Assembly (NCBI GenBank): GCA_910589415.1
Contig: OU342639.1
Span: 20,964,268 to 21,028,267, forward strand
From: Malachius bipustulatus
Taxonomy: Eukaryota; Arthropoda; Insecta; Coleoptera; Melyridae
Direction: 5' to 3'
Length of the DNA stretch: 64,000 nucleotides
A program made the position numbers and the translations under genes. Positions 10,795-22,933 of the stretch are shown piece after piece; the first letter of the stretch is position 1; each line of letters starts with the position of its first letter. The notes under the pieces are model-generated. The model was not told the origin of the DNA. It ran no database searches and was given only the letters and a program-made list of their open reading frames with translations.

Positions 10795-13259
10795 AAAGGC
10801 CCGGTTACACCGGTCCGTGATTCGGCGAACCTGTCTCGAGGAGCCGCTGAACCACGCACACCGTGTGACGTATGGACTCGCGGTTCGTGGTGTTTGGTTC
10901 GCCGTATCCATCGGGGGTCGAAAAATTTGCACAGAACCACGGTGTAAGTTATCTTACACCGTGCACAGAACTAAGCGGACGAGCCGATAGGTTCGTGCTG
11001 GTTCGCCATAAATATCGCGAACCAATGCTCATTTTTGCAATTTATTTTATACCAATTGTATCTTCACAATTCGTGGTCCATGGAAATTTTCTCCGAAACG
11101 TGTACACTGATAACTGACTTGACAGTTGGGAGAGCGCTTCTATTTATAGGGTGATGGTCTGGTGACGTCATACCCCCTCCACTATCACCAGCGTAGAGCA
11201 ACGGTCGGTCTCTCCGATGATGTCATAGATTCCTCAGTCAGACGATGACTTATTTGGGTCAGACGTAACGCCGGATACCAAAACCTCCGTAGTTTCATTC
11301 TTGGATGTTTATAAATTTCAATAGCATCACGATATAATTTTCGTGTAGTAGTGGACAGGACTTTCGGCATGGTAATCGTGAAGCACGGCGTACCTACTTC
11401 GCAACAGCTGACTTCTATCTTGCCCAGCCGGCAGTTTCTCTTATGTTCGATCACGCGTGTATGTTGACGTTCCGTTTAGTAGTTCCGATATACAGGGTGT
11501 CCCATAATATGTGGGCAATCTCCCGGATTTGGGTAAATTTCGTAAAAATAAATGAAAAAATAGCTATAAAATTAATTCCTCAGAGACACCCCTACAAAGA
11601 TATTAGCTGTTGAAGTTGAGGGTTGAAAATCAATTTTTTGCAATAACTTTTTTATTTCTTGACCGATTTTGATAATTTTTGGTTTTATTTTGTATTATTT
11701 GGGACTGTTTAGAATAGTGTTTCATAATCTTTGGTAGCACATACATAGACCTCGGGATGGCATAACCCCCTCATTCACTTGAAAGAAAACAATAAAAATA
11801 ATAATTTTACAGCTTTTTAAGGTTAATTTTCTTTTTACTTGACATTTTTTACATAAAAAATGTATCCTTATTTATTTCGATAGAACGAACTGTTATCGAG
11901 ATAAACGTCCTTCTAATAGGTGATGCGTCGCAGGAACTTTCTAAATTTCAAGTAAATTTTAACAAGATGGCTGACCTATGACAGTAAATTGAGCAGGAAA
12001 CAAAACAATAACTTAATTAAATACACGTCAGTGTCAAAAGATTTCATTTCATGCAGATTCAATTCTAACTGATTTTCTGCGTATTCAGCGTTTTTGTAAC
12101 TCATTTTAAAATCAGTTAGAATTGAATCTGCATGAAATAAAATCTTTGACACTATTTGACGTGTATTTAATTAAGTTATTGTTTTGTTTCCTGCTCAATT
12201 TACTGTCAAAGGTCAGCCATCTTGTTAAAATTTACTTGAAATTTGAGAAGTTCCTGCGACGCATCACCTATTAGAAGGACGTTTATCTCGATAACAGTTC
12301 GCTCTATCGAAATAAATAAGGATACATTTTTTATGTAAAAAATGTCAAGTAAAAAGAAAATTAACCTTAAAAAGCTGTAAAATTATTATTTTTATTGTTT
12401 TCTTTCAAGTGAATGAGGGGGTTATGCCATCCCGAGGTTTATGTATGTGCTACCAAAGATTATGAAACACTATTCTAAAGAGTCCCAAATAATACAAAAT
12501 AAAACCAAAAATTATCAAAATCGGTCAAGAAATAAAAAAGTTATTGCAAAAAATTGATTTTCAACCCTCAACTTCAACAGCTAATATCTTTGTAGGGGTG
12601 TCTCTGAGGAATTAATTTTATGGCTATTTTTTCATTTATTTTTACGAAATATACCCAAATCCGGGAGATTGCCCACATATTATGGGACACCCTGTATGCG
12701 TACAAATATCGGAACTACTTCAGGATCATTAGGCCATTTGCTTTGAAGAAACGAAAATCGCTGCAGTCTATTGAAACTTATAAACATCCAAATAATTTCA
12801 ATAGGCAGGAGGAAGGAATGAAACTGCGGAGGATTTAGTATCCGGCGTTAAGTCACACCCAAAAAAGTCATCGTCTGATTCAGAAATCTATGACATCATC
12901 GGAGAGATCGGCCGTTGCTACAGTGGAGATAGCTAGCGGAGGGGTATGACGTCACCAGACGTAATCCTATAAATGGTAGCGTGCTCTCCCAGCTTTTCAG
13001 TCATGCCCACACATGTCCAGCTGTCTACACGCAACCGCTGATTATGTTCTTACCACAGTTGCAAACGGAACGTTCTGAGCAAATCTCCATGGACCACGGC
13101 ACAAGAGCCCGGAATCAATTACGATTTCATTATCAATCTTGCTTTCAATAAAACAAACTAGGCGAACCGATTGCGAAAAAAAAAACTAAACGAGCCACGA
13201 ACTTCGCTAAAGTGCGAGTCTCTGCGAACCACGCACCGTGTAACTGGGCCTTAATAATG
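10795..13259. mobile_element. Middle layer: GGCCCGGTTACAC-ended foldback element
   Basis: AAAGGCCCGGTTACACCG at the left pairs with CACCGTGTAACTGGGCCTTA at the right. Further in, arms stay complementary: 11130-11340 (GGTGACGTCATACCCC, CAACGGTCGGTCTCTCCGAT) matches 12780-12980 in inverted order. It is one large foldback whose centre holds another element. Confidence 0.65.
11491..12697. mobile_element. Innermost layer: long palindrome, CAGGGTGTCCCATA ends
   Basis: TACAGGGTGTCCCATAATAT at the left is mirrored at the right, and the two ~590-bp arms are nearly identical all the way in (for example GCGTCGCAGGAACTT against its complement). The centre is a short TTTCTGCGTATTCAGCG segment. Borders are TA. 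Confidence 0.85.
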
Positions 13260-13617
13260 AACTGCTCGCGAACCGCTCGCGATATAGCCTCTCATGTTAG
13301 CCAGCACTCTTTTCTGACGAACACGAACTCGAATAAGGCGTTATCAATTCAGATTTTGGTGACGGTTTTTTTGCGAAGCTCGTTGCTTTTCTAAAGCTCT
13401 CTAGCATCTGGCCACTTGGCCAGTGAGTTTTTCTATATTCCAAATAGCTATTTAAATATTTTACTCATAACCGCTGGTGGTACCGGTGATGGTCGTTCGC
13501 CGTTGGTTCGTTTCTTTCTCATATGGCTCCTTGGAAGTTTCTTGTGAAAATAATTTCAAGCGAATGGTTCAAGAGCGGCTCGCGAACCGCTCGGCTCCCA
13601 TAATGTATATGCGCCTT

Positions 13618-14340
13618 AGGTATCTAACGAATTTATTTATTTATATTTTAATTAAGTAGCTGCGAGCTGATGAAAGTCTCGGAGTCCTTGTAGTTTGTAG
13701 TTCTAAGTTCTAATGCAGTGGTTCTGATTTCTGATTCTAATTAATAACCTGATCACATCTATAAAATTTAGAGTGGAATTTTTCAATATCCTCCTAGAAG
13801 TAAAGTCTTTGAATAATCCTGACAATAATATTGTAGTTATTATGTAATTGTATATGTAATGACAAAATGCCTACTATACAAATAATGGCAGAAATAGAAA
13901 CATATATTATGTAGCTTCCCCCTATACTAATGTGCATCAGAAAAAATAGTAATTTTATATTAACCCAAAAAGGGAAACTTAAAATATGACCGCGCGTGAT
14001 AAATTAATATATAGGACTGTCTGTGTAACCCTGTGATAAACTGGTTCTTGGTAGGATATTTGGACACGATCGTATCATGTGATAATCTGAAAGAGCTCGC
14101 AGGGTTGTCATATGATGAACTTTAAGAGGTGAAGGATTTAAACACAGACGAACAATAATACTTAACTTTATTAACGATAAGTACAGGAATAACACTCTTA
14201 AGATTTATCTCTGCATCTAATTTCTTATTCAAATTTGAAGTCCTCCAATATGAATCGTAATTCATCTACTTTTATATCAAGCAGTCAATGTCATGTTTTT
14301 TGACACGTTTGGCTCACATTATTCTTTATAAAATAAATAT
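13618..14340. other. Intergenic DNA without recognised features
   Basis: AT-rich; nothing supported. Confidence 0.4.
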
Positions 14341-14490
14341 ACAAAGTGTGCCTCAGAGAGTTTTGCACTTTTATTTAATTTTATAACTTCAAAGATTGTT
14401 GATTATAAATTTCATGTTTTTTGCAATTGGTAAAACAAGCCATGAAAATTTAATGTCAGAATTGACAAATGTCAAAATGGATCGCTTTTA

Positions 14491-14790
14491 ATGTTCAACA
14501 ACGGTCGTTTTGTGTCCGCAGTTTTTTTTAAAATTAATCCTTCCTACATCACAGTTTGGAATCGCATTCAGGTCCGTTGTGCTCTTCACGACGTCAGTGA
14601 ATCACCTTATTTAGTACAAATCTTATTAAGTTCTGGACACAAAAAAATTGAAGAAAGTGGTTCGACTGAAAATATTCGTCCCCCTGGACTCCCGCAACAT
14701 GAAAACATTGACCGTATTCGTAATGCAGTTGCCCAAAATCTGTGCCAGGATCAGTGCTCCCCCCCCCCCCCCCCTCTTAAACTGCCGCAG
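14491..14790 (+). pseudogene. Transposase N-terminal helix-turn-helix remnant
   Basis: The translation has the layout of the DNA-binding N terminus of a Tc1/mariner-class (DUF4817-type) transposase: an early NNGRFVSAVFFKINPSY region, then VWNRIQ, then a GSTENIRPPGLPQHENIDRI block resembling the family's GS....RPGRPR..ENI.RIR linker. It ends in a C-run-derived proline tract (about 14760-14774) with no catalytic domain following. I infer a truncated element; the family is likely but not certain. Confidence 0.45.
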
Positions 14791-14799
14791 TTTTAATTC

Positions 14800-15515
14800 C
14801 TTTGATTACATATTTATGTAGGAGCATATTTACTAATTGCCCGAGGCTTTGAAAAGGCTTAGGGTGTGTATGTCACGCTGTAAAACTCTACCTATAAATG
14901 CAGCAATTGCAAGGTCCCGTAATAATATTTAGAGGCTTGGCTGCTGTCACCGCTAGAGATTTTTCATCATAAAACTTCCGCGGTTTCTCAAGTGTTTAAG
15001 AATGCTATAAAAATTCATACTATTAAAACTATACCATATAATAATAATCGCCGTTGTGGAGAAACGTATATAAACGTAAAAAATTGAATACAATGGTAAA
15101 ATTCGAGGGAGAGTCGCAGGTAGGTATCTCCTGTAGAATTCCCGGTGTCCTCTGTCTGTGTATCCCGAAATCTGGAAGATCCTGTGGAAGGCTATGCCCA
15201 TATAAGCTTTGCTAACATAAGAGCCTTGTCAGGTCTCTTATTTATCCAAGATTCACGCTTAATTATCGAAAAATCCTGAAAGACGCCAGAAAACATCCAG
15301 AAAACAAAGCTGCAAGGAACTTGCTGCAGGACTTCATCTGATGGGCATCTGATGGGCATGAACTAACATCGAGGAAAGTTATGGGAAAAGGGGCGGAATG
15401 AGAATGATCTATGAACTTGGTCATATAAGAACCTGTCTTTCACATACAAAAGTGATTTATTCCACTTTATTTCTCTTTCTGGTGGGGTTGTTATCCCCTT
15501 CCACTTTCATCATAT
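14800..15515. other. Intergenic DNA without recognised features
   Basis: No gene or repeat that I can support. Confidence 0.35.
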
Positions 15516-16521
15516 ACACAGGGTGCACCATATATCCTTCTCTATATTGCTATCTCCTAACGCTAACAGATACAGGGTCGGTTAAAGAAGTCCAAAGAAG
15601 CGCAATTTTGTGGCCATCTCGAATCAGTCAAGACATACAAAATATCTGTGACCGTTCCTGAAATATCCTGAAAAATACAGATTTCTTATTTTTTCCATAT
15701 CTTCTTTATTATTGGAGATTAATAAATAGTTTCTTGTAGGCTTACATAAGTCGACAAGAGCTACCCATCTGACGTTTCGAAAATTTTCAAAGCCGACTAG
15801 ATCCCGGAGTTTTCATAGTCAACTTTCGTTTTTCTTATGGCCGCCATATTGTTTTTTTTTATGTTGTTCGGTATAAAAAAAATCATAAAAACTAAAAATT
15901 GTTAAACTTCAAAAAATAAATAAAAATTTTTTTATTCTTCTTTTTTCTTTACAAAAAAGACACATTTTTAGTCCGAATTTCATAGATAAATTAAAAAACC
16001 ATAAGGCAAGCACCATTTCGGCGTATTTTACAAATGTTGACGTTTTTCGACGATTTTTTTATTAGGTTTTTCTTTGAAAAAAAAGAAGTAAAATAATTTA
16101 AAATTTTTTTTTTTAAGTTTATCAATTTTTGGTTGCCATTATTTTTTTCATATCGAACAACATAAAAAAATAATATGGCGGCCTTAAGAAAAACGAAAGT
16201 TGACTATGGAAATCCTGGGATCTAGTCGGCTTTGAAAATTTTTGAAATGTCAGATGAGTAGCTCTTGCCGACTTATGTAAGCCAGCAAAAAAGTATTTAT
16301 TAATCTCCAATAATAAGCAAGATATTACGAAAATAAGAAATCTCGATTTTTCAGTTTTTTCAGGATATTTCAGGAACGGTCACAGATATTTTGTATGTCT
16401 TGACTGATTCGAGATGGCCACAAAACTGCGCATATTTTCTCTAATTTAACCGACCATGTAGGTATATCTATTAGCGTTCAGGAGATAGCAATATAGAGAA
16501 GGATACATGGTGCACCCTGTA
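15516..16521. mobile_element. Palindromic element, CAGGGTGCACCAT ends
   Basis: ACAGGGTGCACCATATATCC at the left pairs with GGATACATGGTGCACCCTGT at the right. Subterminal TTCTCTATATTGCTATCTCC is mirrored, and the inner arms (for example GGCGGCC near 15840 and 16170) also pair. Its GGTCGGTTAAA / GTGACCGTTCCTGAAATATC module is shared with the element at 6252-7530. Confidence 0.75.
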
Positions 16522-18058
16522 TAATGAGTTATTACACTATGATTAACTAAACTAGAGTTAAAAATGCCTGACTAATTTAGAAAAGTCATTTTGCCTCCTT
16601 ATACTTTCACTAAAATATGATTTCCATTTTTTTAATAAATAAAAGAAATTATAAACTGAAGAAGGTGCGATGTAGAAGTTCACCTCCTTCATTTTTGACG
16701 AGCTACCTCTTGGCGCTGACAACTGGAGGCGTTGCAGTGTGTAAGACCTATTTATTCAATTCAATGTCAATTTATTTATATTTATCACAGATAGGTACTT
16801 CGTAATATTTCATACAACCTCAACTATGCATGCGCAAAGTCGTTATCTTATATAAGCAGCATGTGAAGAAAAAATAAAAAAAATAAATTCTTGATTAAGC
16901 AAGGACTGCATATAATCATATGAGATGCCATGAAACTGTCCGAAATAAATAAAATAACAAGTGCCTGTAATGAAACAAAATGTTTTAGATTAAATAAAAA
17001 CTGGAATGGGCATTTTGACCTTAGCAAAGTTTTCCCCTAGTGAGCACGACCAGATAACACAGCACGACAGCATCATCATGAGTTATTTCTTTAATATTTA
17101 AATTATCGATTAATTTATTGTATCGAATAAAATTCTAACGGATTGTGCTGTTAATAAATTGAATAAAAATCATTAATTAAAGAATTTATAGAATTAATAT
17201 GCATAATAAATACATATGGAACAATATAAATACATTCGAAGGTCGCTTGAAAGGTAAAACAAGTTTTAGATTCACAATTTTAATGTCAGTAGGAGACCTT
17301 AACAATTTCTAATACTTTCACTTTCATTATTCTATAATATCGACTTCCCAGATACAATAAGTACCTACCTTTGTTCATTAACCCATGTTTTAAACATTGC
17401 ACATTTCCAGCACGGCTCTTCAGGTTCAGGTATACTTATCGTCTTAAGATATTCGCGGCTCAAAGAGACACCAAATGTAAATAATCACATATGGAATTGT
17501 CTCCCCATTAAGAATAACCGGTGATTCTGAGCGAGAAATAAAAAATAAAACCATACATGATATACGGATATACCTACCTACGACACGGCTAAGAAAACTA
17601 CAAGAAGTAGTGAAGTGTTTCGATGTGTGGTAGCGTCAATAAACTCGAGAATATTATTATAGTCAAAGAGCGGCCGTTTCAGCAAAGTTGCAATAAGGCA
17701 GATTTGTGTGCGAGACCATCATCATCGTATCGTACCCTACCTAGTGTTTGTCCACACGACTCTATACAGCTGTCCGAATCTGAAACTCGATTGGAATCTT
17801 ACTTGATTGCTGATTAGGAAACTTGAAAGGCTCGCGCGAATTTCGTACGTGGGTATTAAATACTCCAAGGCAGGTAACGTACGGTAGACAACGGTGTCTG
17901 AGATTACTATTACTTTTGTTATCAAATATAATAGTGTGTACATAACTACACGGAACTGTATCCAGTCGTCCAGTGTCTGAGAAATCTCACGTCCTGTTAA
18001 AATTCAGTGCGGGTACAATACTTGTGTGTGATCTTTGCCAGACGCGGGTTTTCCAGTA
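16522..18058. other. Upstream region of the UAP gene
   Basis: AT-rich DNA with no clear coding sequence. The stretch just before the UAP start ends in a pyrimidine-rich TTTTCCAG (about 18049-18056), which could be a splice acceptor joining an unseen 5' untranslated exon or may be coincidence. Confidence 0.35.
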
Positions 18059-19504
18059 ATGATGGCAACCCCTACATTCAGTGAAATTAAACAAAAGTTG
18101 GAAGAGTGTTCCCAGACAAAACTGCTCCGGTTCTGGGAAGACCTTAGTGATGAAGAACGGGAGGGATTTCTTCGACATCTCGATTCAATAAAACTGGAAG
18201 AAGTTGAACAACTATTCAAAAAAGCAAGAAATTCTCTAAATGAAGATGTACAGAAGCTTGACAGTCGGATGAGACCAATACCACCTTCCAAATTTGAATC
18301 GGAAGAGAACTCCAGTCCTGAAGTTTTAGAGAGATACAGATATTCTGGATTAAAAGAAATCGCTGACGGTCATGTTGGTGTTCTTCTGATGGCTGGAGGT
18401 CAAGGAACACGACTAGGTGTTGATTATCCAAAAGGGATGTACTCAATCTCTCTACCATCAAATAAAACTTTATTCCAAATTCAAGCTGAACGTATTATAC
18501 GACTACAACAACTTGCAGAAGAAGCTACAGAGAAATGTGGCAAGATTATTTGGTATATCATGACGAGTGGGCCTACAAATCGGCAAACTAAAGATTTTTT
18601 GAAGAAAAATGATTATTTTGGACTCGATCCAGACGACGTCGTCCTTTTCGAGCAAGGATTATTGCCATGTTTTGATTTTTCTGGTCACATTATCCTCGAA
18701 GCGAAAGATCGTGTTGCACTTGCCCCAGACGGAAATGGGGGAATTTACCGAGCCTTGGATCGAAATAATATTTTGGAGGATATGGAGCGAAGAGGAATTA
18801 AATACGTCCATGCTCACAGTGTTGACAATATTCTAGTCAAAGTTGCAGACCCTGTTTTTATCGGTTATTGTAAAGAAAAGAATGCAGAATGCGGAGCCAA
18901 AGTTGTGCAAAAAGCCGGGCCAAATGAAGCGGTTGGTGTGGTGTGCCAAGTAGATAAACGTTTTCAAGTTGTAGAATATAGTGAAATTACCGAAAAAACG
19001 GCCAATTTACGTGATGAAAAATCAAACTTGGTATTCAACGCGGGAAATATTTGCAACCACTTTTTCACTCTCCCATTTCTACAACGTATTGCTAAACATC
19101 ACGAAAAAGAATTGAAGCTTCACGTAGCAAAAAAGAAGATCCCTTATGTTAACGAGAAGGGCGAAAAAATCAAACCTAAAGAACCCAACGGTATCAAGAT
19201 TGAAAAGTTCGTGTTCGATGTTTTTGCATTTACTGACAAGTTTGTGACATGGGAAGTACCGCGGTACTCTGAATTCAGCGCACTTAAAAATCCGGATTCA
19301 GTTAAGAAAGATTGTCCTTCGACTGCTAGACGCGATCTTTTGGCGTTGCATAAAAGATATATTGAAAATGCTGGAGGAGAATTTCTCGAAGGGGATGAGG
19401 TAGAGATATCACCACTTTTATCTTATGCCGGAGAAAATTTAGAACACATTGTTCGAGGCAAAAGGTTTATGTCACCAACGCATCTGACCACTAAAAAATA
19501 TTAA
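18059..19504 (+). CDS. UAP1: UDP-N-acetylhexosamine pyrophosphorylase (UAP)
   Basis: A cytosolic enzyme that makes UDP-GlcNAc from UTP and GlcNAc-1-phosphate, the donor for chitin, N-glycans and GPI anchors (Drosophila mummy). The reading frame from ATG 18059 gives about 481 residues, close to family length. Visible family features, in order: N-terminal helical LLRFWEDLSDEER region; nucleotide-binding MAGGQGTRLGVDYPKGMY near residues 119-136, with the Gly-rich loop and Lys; APDGNGGIYRAL; NAGNICNHFF; and WEVPRYSEFSALKNPD. All are intact. The frame is also open upstream to a TTG at 18035, but the paired ATGs at 18059 and 18062 match the family N terminus and are preferred. There is no intron in the coding region, which is unusual for animal UAP genes and could mark a retrogene or intron loss. 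ATTAAA at about 19548 is a possible polyadenylation signal. Confidence 0.95.
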   Translation: MMATPTFSEIKQKLEECSQTKLLRFWEDLSDEEREGFLRHLDSIKLEEVEQLFKKARNSLNEDVQKLDSRMRPIPPSKFESEENSSPEVLERYRYSGLKEIADGHVGVLLMAGGQGTRLGVDYPKGMYSISLPSNKTLFQIQAERIIRLQQLAEEATEKCGKIIWYIMTSGPTNRQTKDFLKKNDYFGLDPDDVVLFEQGLLPCFDFSGHIILEAKDRVALAPDGNGGIYRALDRNNILEDMERRGIKYVHAHSVDNILVKVADPVFIGYCKEKNAECGAKVVQKAGPNEAVGVVCQVDKRFQVVEYSEITEKTANLRDEKSNLVFNAGNICNHFFTLPFLQRIAKHHEKELKLHVAKKKIPYVNEKGEKIKPKEPNGIKIEKFVFDVFAFTDKFVTWEVPRYSEFSALKNPDSVKKDCPSTARRDLLALHKRYIENAGGEFLEGDEVEISPLLSYAGENLEHIVRGKRFMSPTHLTTKKY

Positions 19505-22090
19505 TTCTTTATTATTGTTCTATATAATGCTTCAGTAATTTTAGTGAATTAAAAGAGATTATTGAAACTGAAAGTGTCAAGCTATGAACCAATCTTTGAA
19601 TTATATAAGGCTGCTTTCATTTCATTTAATGATAAATGTAAAAATTGAATCATGTTGACATAATACTTTTTTATTATAAATTTGGAAATAACTGTATCGT
19701 AATCTGTTTCGTGTGAATACTCTTTATAATTAATATTTTACTTATTTTATTTTTTTACTATTTTAAAATTATTTTTTGATATTCTTATTTGACTGAAAAA
19801 ATCTACTGTCCCTACCTACTTAATTATATAGTTAGATTTGTGATTGTTTATATATTACCTGTAGATTAGAGGTGTGGTTTTTATTATTAAAATTTAACAT
19901 TTCCTTGTAATATAATATTATATACCTACTTATTAGATCCTACATAGTTAGTTAACTGTAAGTAGAAGTTAAGAAAAGCGAATGTTTTTGAAGTATAGTT
20001 ACTATATTTTATATACATATGTCCATAGATTATTATTTACTAGGTATAACATTAGGTATATTTTAAAGAGAAATAATATCCACTTTATTTTGAATAAGTC
20101 CATATATTTTATGATGAAAGTAGATAATAACAATTCGATCATCTTTGATAGTATTGTTAGATAATCAATCTGCACTATATCTTCAATAATACATAAATAA
20201 AAAATTTATTGATTTTTTATCTTTCATTTTGCTATCAGATAACTGCAAATTCTCCGTCACTCAAAACATTCCCTAATTAATTATTATCCCGTATTAATCA
20301 TGCAGGAAATGATTAAACCTCTGTCTAAATTCCAAATTACAATCACAAATTTATAAATACAGAACTTACTTCTAGGAAGGTACTTATTGTTTGAGAAAAT
20401 ATATCTTATCTTCAATCAATTAAAATGTTTTATTGTAAATCTCATGGTTATTACTTTCAAGGTCAAATTCTTTAACTTTGATAGAAATTTCCTGCACCAA
20501 TGATCGTGCAAAATAAATTTCACGTCAATCAAAATAAATGCATTATTAGAGTGAAAATAAACCGATCTAGAATTTAAATAAAAAAAGGCGGGATCTTTTA
20601 GGTATATTACTTTGCATAGACAACCCAAAATACATAACTGTGATTAAAATAATTCACCTTCTTCGCGTTAATTTAAAGTAGATCAAAACTAATCAAATCT
20701 GATATAGAAAAATTTTAGTTCTTACTCAATCTTGAAAAAGAGTATTAACAAAATGAATTTTGTAAGACTCATATACCTAAATGCTTTTAATGCTTCTTGT
20801 AAACGATATATTAAAGGTTTAGAAATAAAAATATGAATAAAAACATTTTTTGTAAAATTCTACAATAACTGACGTTTAAGTAAATATTACTTAATCGAGA
20901 CAGAAAATAGAAGTATAGAAACATTCAGACTCCGAAGCTATTTCAATTTCAAAAAACCTTTTGCACATCAATCGCATAAATAGCGTAGTTTTATGCGTTG
21001 ATTCATTTTTGAATATATTTTCGTCATGTTTGAATTTGACTTTATGAAATTTTTATGACACTATCATAATATTATTATATTAGCGTAGTTGTTTACTATA
21101 AAAATTTCAGTTCAATTCCTTTAAAAACATGCTCTTAAATTAATATAGAAATTTAGCAATTTTGCCCCTTTTCCTGGCTAAAACTACCGAATGATTATAA
21201 AAACACAATTTTTTTGGCACAAGTGTATAACTTCGGATATGTTCTTATTGCGTTAATTTGATTGAAAAGTTATGTTTAGTTTTGCATATACACGTGTTAA
21301 AAAATTGCAAATTTTTACAAAAGGTCAAACTGTCACCATTTTGGAACGACTTTGGCCTATGACAAAAAATATGTGATACCGGGCAACTTACTCCAAACAT
21401 TGAACTGTTACAAATATTTAATATTCCCAGACTGAAAAAGCTTGAAAGGTAATAGCTACAGGGGCGTATTTAAAATCTAAAATATAAGCGGTAGGTAGGA
21501 ATAAAAAGTTTTTATTATTTACGTCTGCATTTTGATAATGTTGTTTCTGAAATTTTTAGAATCAAAGGCTATTAGTATAGTTGTCTACAGTAAAAACTTC
21601 ACTTCAATTTTTTGGAAAATGTGCCAATAATAAAAGGGTATAGAAATTTAGTATTTTCCCCCTTTCCTACACACGCCACTGGCCTATTAGAAACAATGAA
21701 ATTTTTGTATACTAAATTTCGGGAAACGTCCTTCCTATCCTGTTAATTTAGATTTAAAGTTTTGTTCCCTCTTGCTTATACAGAGATTCAAAAAATTCAA
21801 ATCCTTATGATATAGGTAATTGATATGACCGCAATTTTGAAATAACTCGTCCAATCTTACTCAAATGCAATACCAGACCTTATGGACGGAAACTGCGACC
21901 CGAAATAGGTGGACAAGACCATGTGTTTTAGAACTTTAACGGCACAACCTGTATAAACCATGAGACCTTTGAATTTTTTTAACGAAAATCAAAAGACTTT
22001 CATAAGTTCTAAAAGAATCCAAAATTTAGTGTAATAATCTTGAAAGATGAAGTTACAGAGGCGTTTTGAAAATCGAAGCCTTGGAGATAG
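19505..22090. other. Intergenic DNA downstream of UAP
   Basis: AT-rich, no gene seen. Two diverged direct copies of one repeat lie about 490 bp apart (near 21083-21185 and 21573-21670), sharing AGTTCAATT and ATAGAAATTTAG with CCCCTTTCCT-type blocks. A related inverted copy appears near 63645-63745. Confidence 0.45.
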
Positions 22091-22700
22091 ATCGGTGTGT
22101 AGCAAACGCGGTTTACTCTCGATTTAATCTGATTTTTGGTAATGTGATTTAACACTTGTGAAGACCAACTGTATATTATGTAGGCCCTTGGCGCACTTGA
22201 CGTGTAAAACGTCCAAAAACAGCTCTAGACGGAATTAGGGTCTCAAGCTTCCTAGAGTAGTTCCCATGGAAGTGCCGATAGAACAGGGAGAGGTTGAGCA
22301 CCTCGAAGATAGTGCCAATAAGTTAGAGACGTATGGCCTGTAATACGAATTGCTCTTCTCTGGATAGAATTGAGGATCTTCAGGTTGCATTCAGGGGCAG
22401 AAGCCTACACATGAAAACAGTATTTGATTGTTGCTCGGATCTTATTGCCTTATAAATTATCAGCAGCTGTCTAGATGTAAAATATTTTCTTGATATGTTG
22501 AAAAATCCCAGTTTTTGTGGCAGCTGCCTTTTCACAACCACTAGCATGCGTCTCCCAAGATAAGCATCCACTAACAGTTAGTCAAAGCACTCAAAGCATG
22601 GATTAAGAATACTCCTGAGTTTTTAGACCATTGAATTGATGGAGCAAGTAATCAATCTGCAGCAGCACTTGGATATGTCGAGAATTTAACTAAAATTTAT
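22090..22700 (-). pseudogene. LINE reverse-transcriptase C-terminal remnant (jockey/CR1-like)
   Basis: Minus-strand translation in several frames gives the post-catalytic region of an insect non-LTR element: LGFFNISRKYFTSRQLLIIY, then IKYCFHV.ASAPECNLKIL, then SIQRRAIRI, and a weak LS.FYRHFHG-like piece. These match the thumb-region landmarks (SRKYFTP.QLL..YKA, LEYCSH.W, Q.RAIRLI, LSLFYRYFHG) of widespread insect jockey-group elements. Stops and frameshifts interrupt it, the catalytic core is absent, and it is dead. Confidence 0.7.
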
Positions 22701-22747
22701 GTTGATACCTCTTAAAATGATAGCACTTTCAATAAATAAATAAATAA

Positions 22748-22930
22748 CAGCCAATATTATAAAGGCTCATTAAGTTAACGGGCAGATTTCTGTGCACGCA
22801 AATTTATCTATTCTTGACATGAAAGTAATTACAAAAAATTAATATAAAAGTCATTTGACGTCGATATTAGCTTCAAAACCGAGCACAGAAATCTGCCCGT
22901 TAGCCTAATGAGCCTTTATAATATTGGCTG
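22748..22930. mobile_element. PIF/Harbinger-like MITE with TAA target duplication
   Basis: The inverted ends CAGCCAATATTATAAAGGCT and complement flank an element of 183 bp. The inner block GGGCAGATTTCTGTGC is mirrored too. TAA lies directly outside each end (22745-22747 and 22931-22933), the 3-bp TWA duplication typical of PIF/Harbinger. The same ends bound the larger element at 25387-27344. Confidence 0.8.
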
Positions 22931-22933
22931 TAA

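Larger units (their letters stand above)
10731..13617. mobile_element. Outermost layer of a concentric inverted-repeat nest
   Basis: The left end GGTGCGCATACATTTGCGAG, followed by CCGAGC, is mirrored by GCTCGGCTCCCATAATGTAT and ATGCGCC at the right end. This pair encloses every inner layer described below. Runs of GCGAACC/GGTTCGC motifs occur near both ends. No transposase coding sequence is recognisable. Confidence 0.55.

Noticed and set aside
18035..18058. TTG start for UAP, 24 bp upstream of the first ATG
   Set aside because: Non-ATG initiation is not needed; paired ATGs at 18059/18062 fit the family N terminus, and the upstream stretch resembles a splice acceptor.
18004..18291. Minus-strand frame opposite the UAP N terminus
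   Set aside because: Antisense shadow of a strongly supported gene; low-complexity Ser-rich product.
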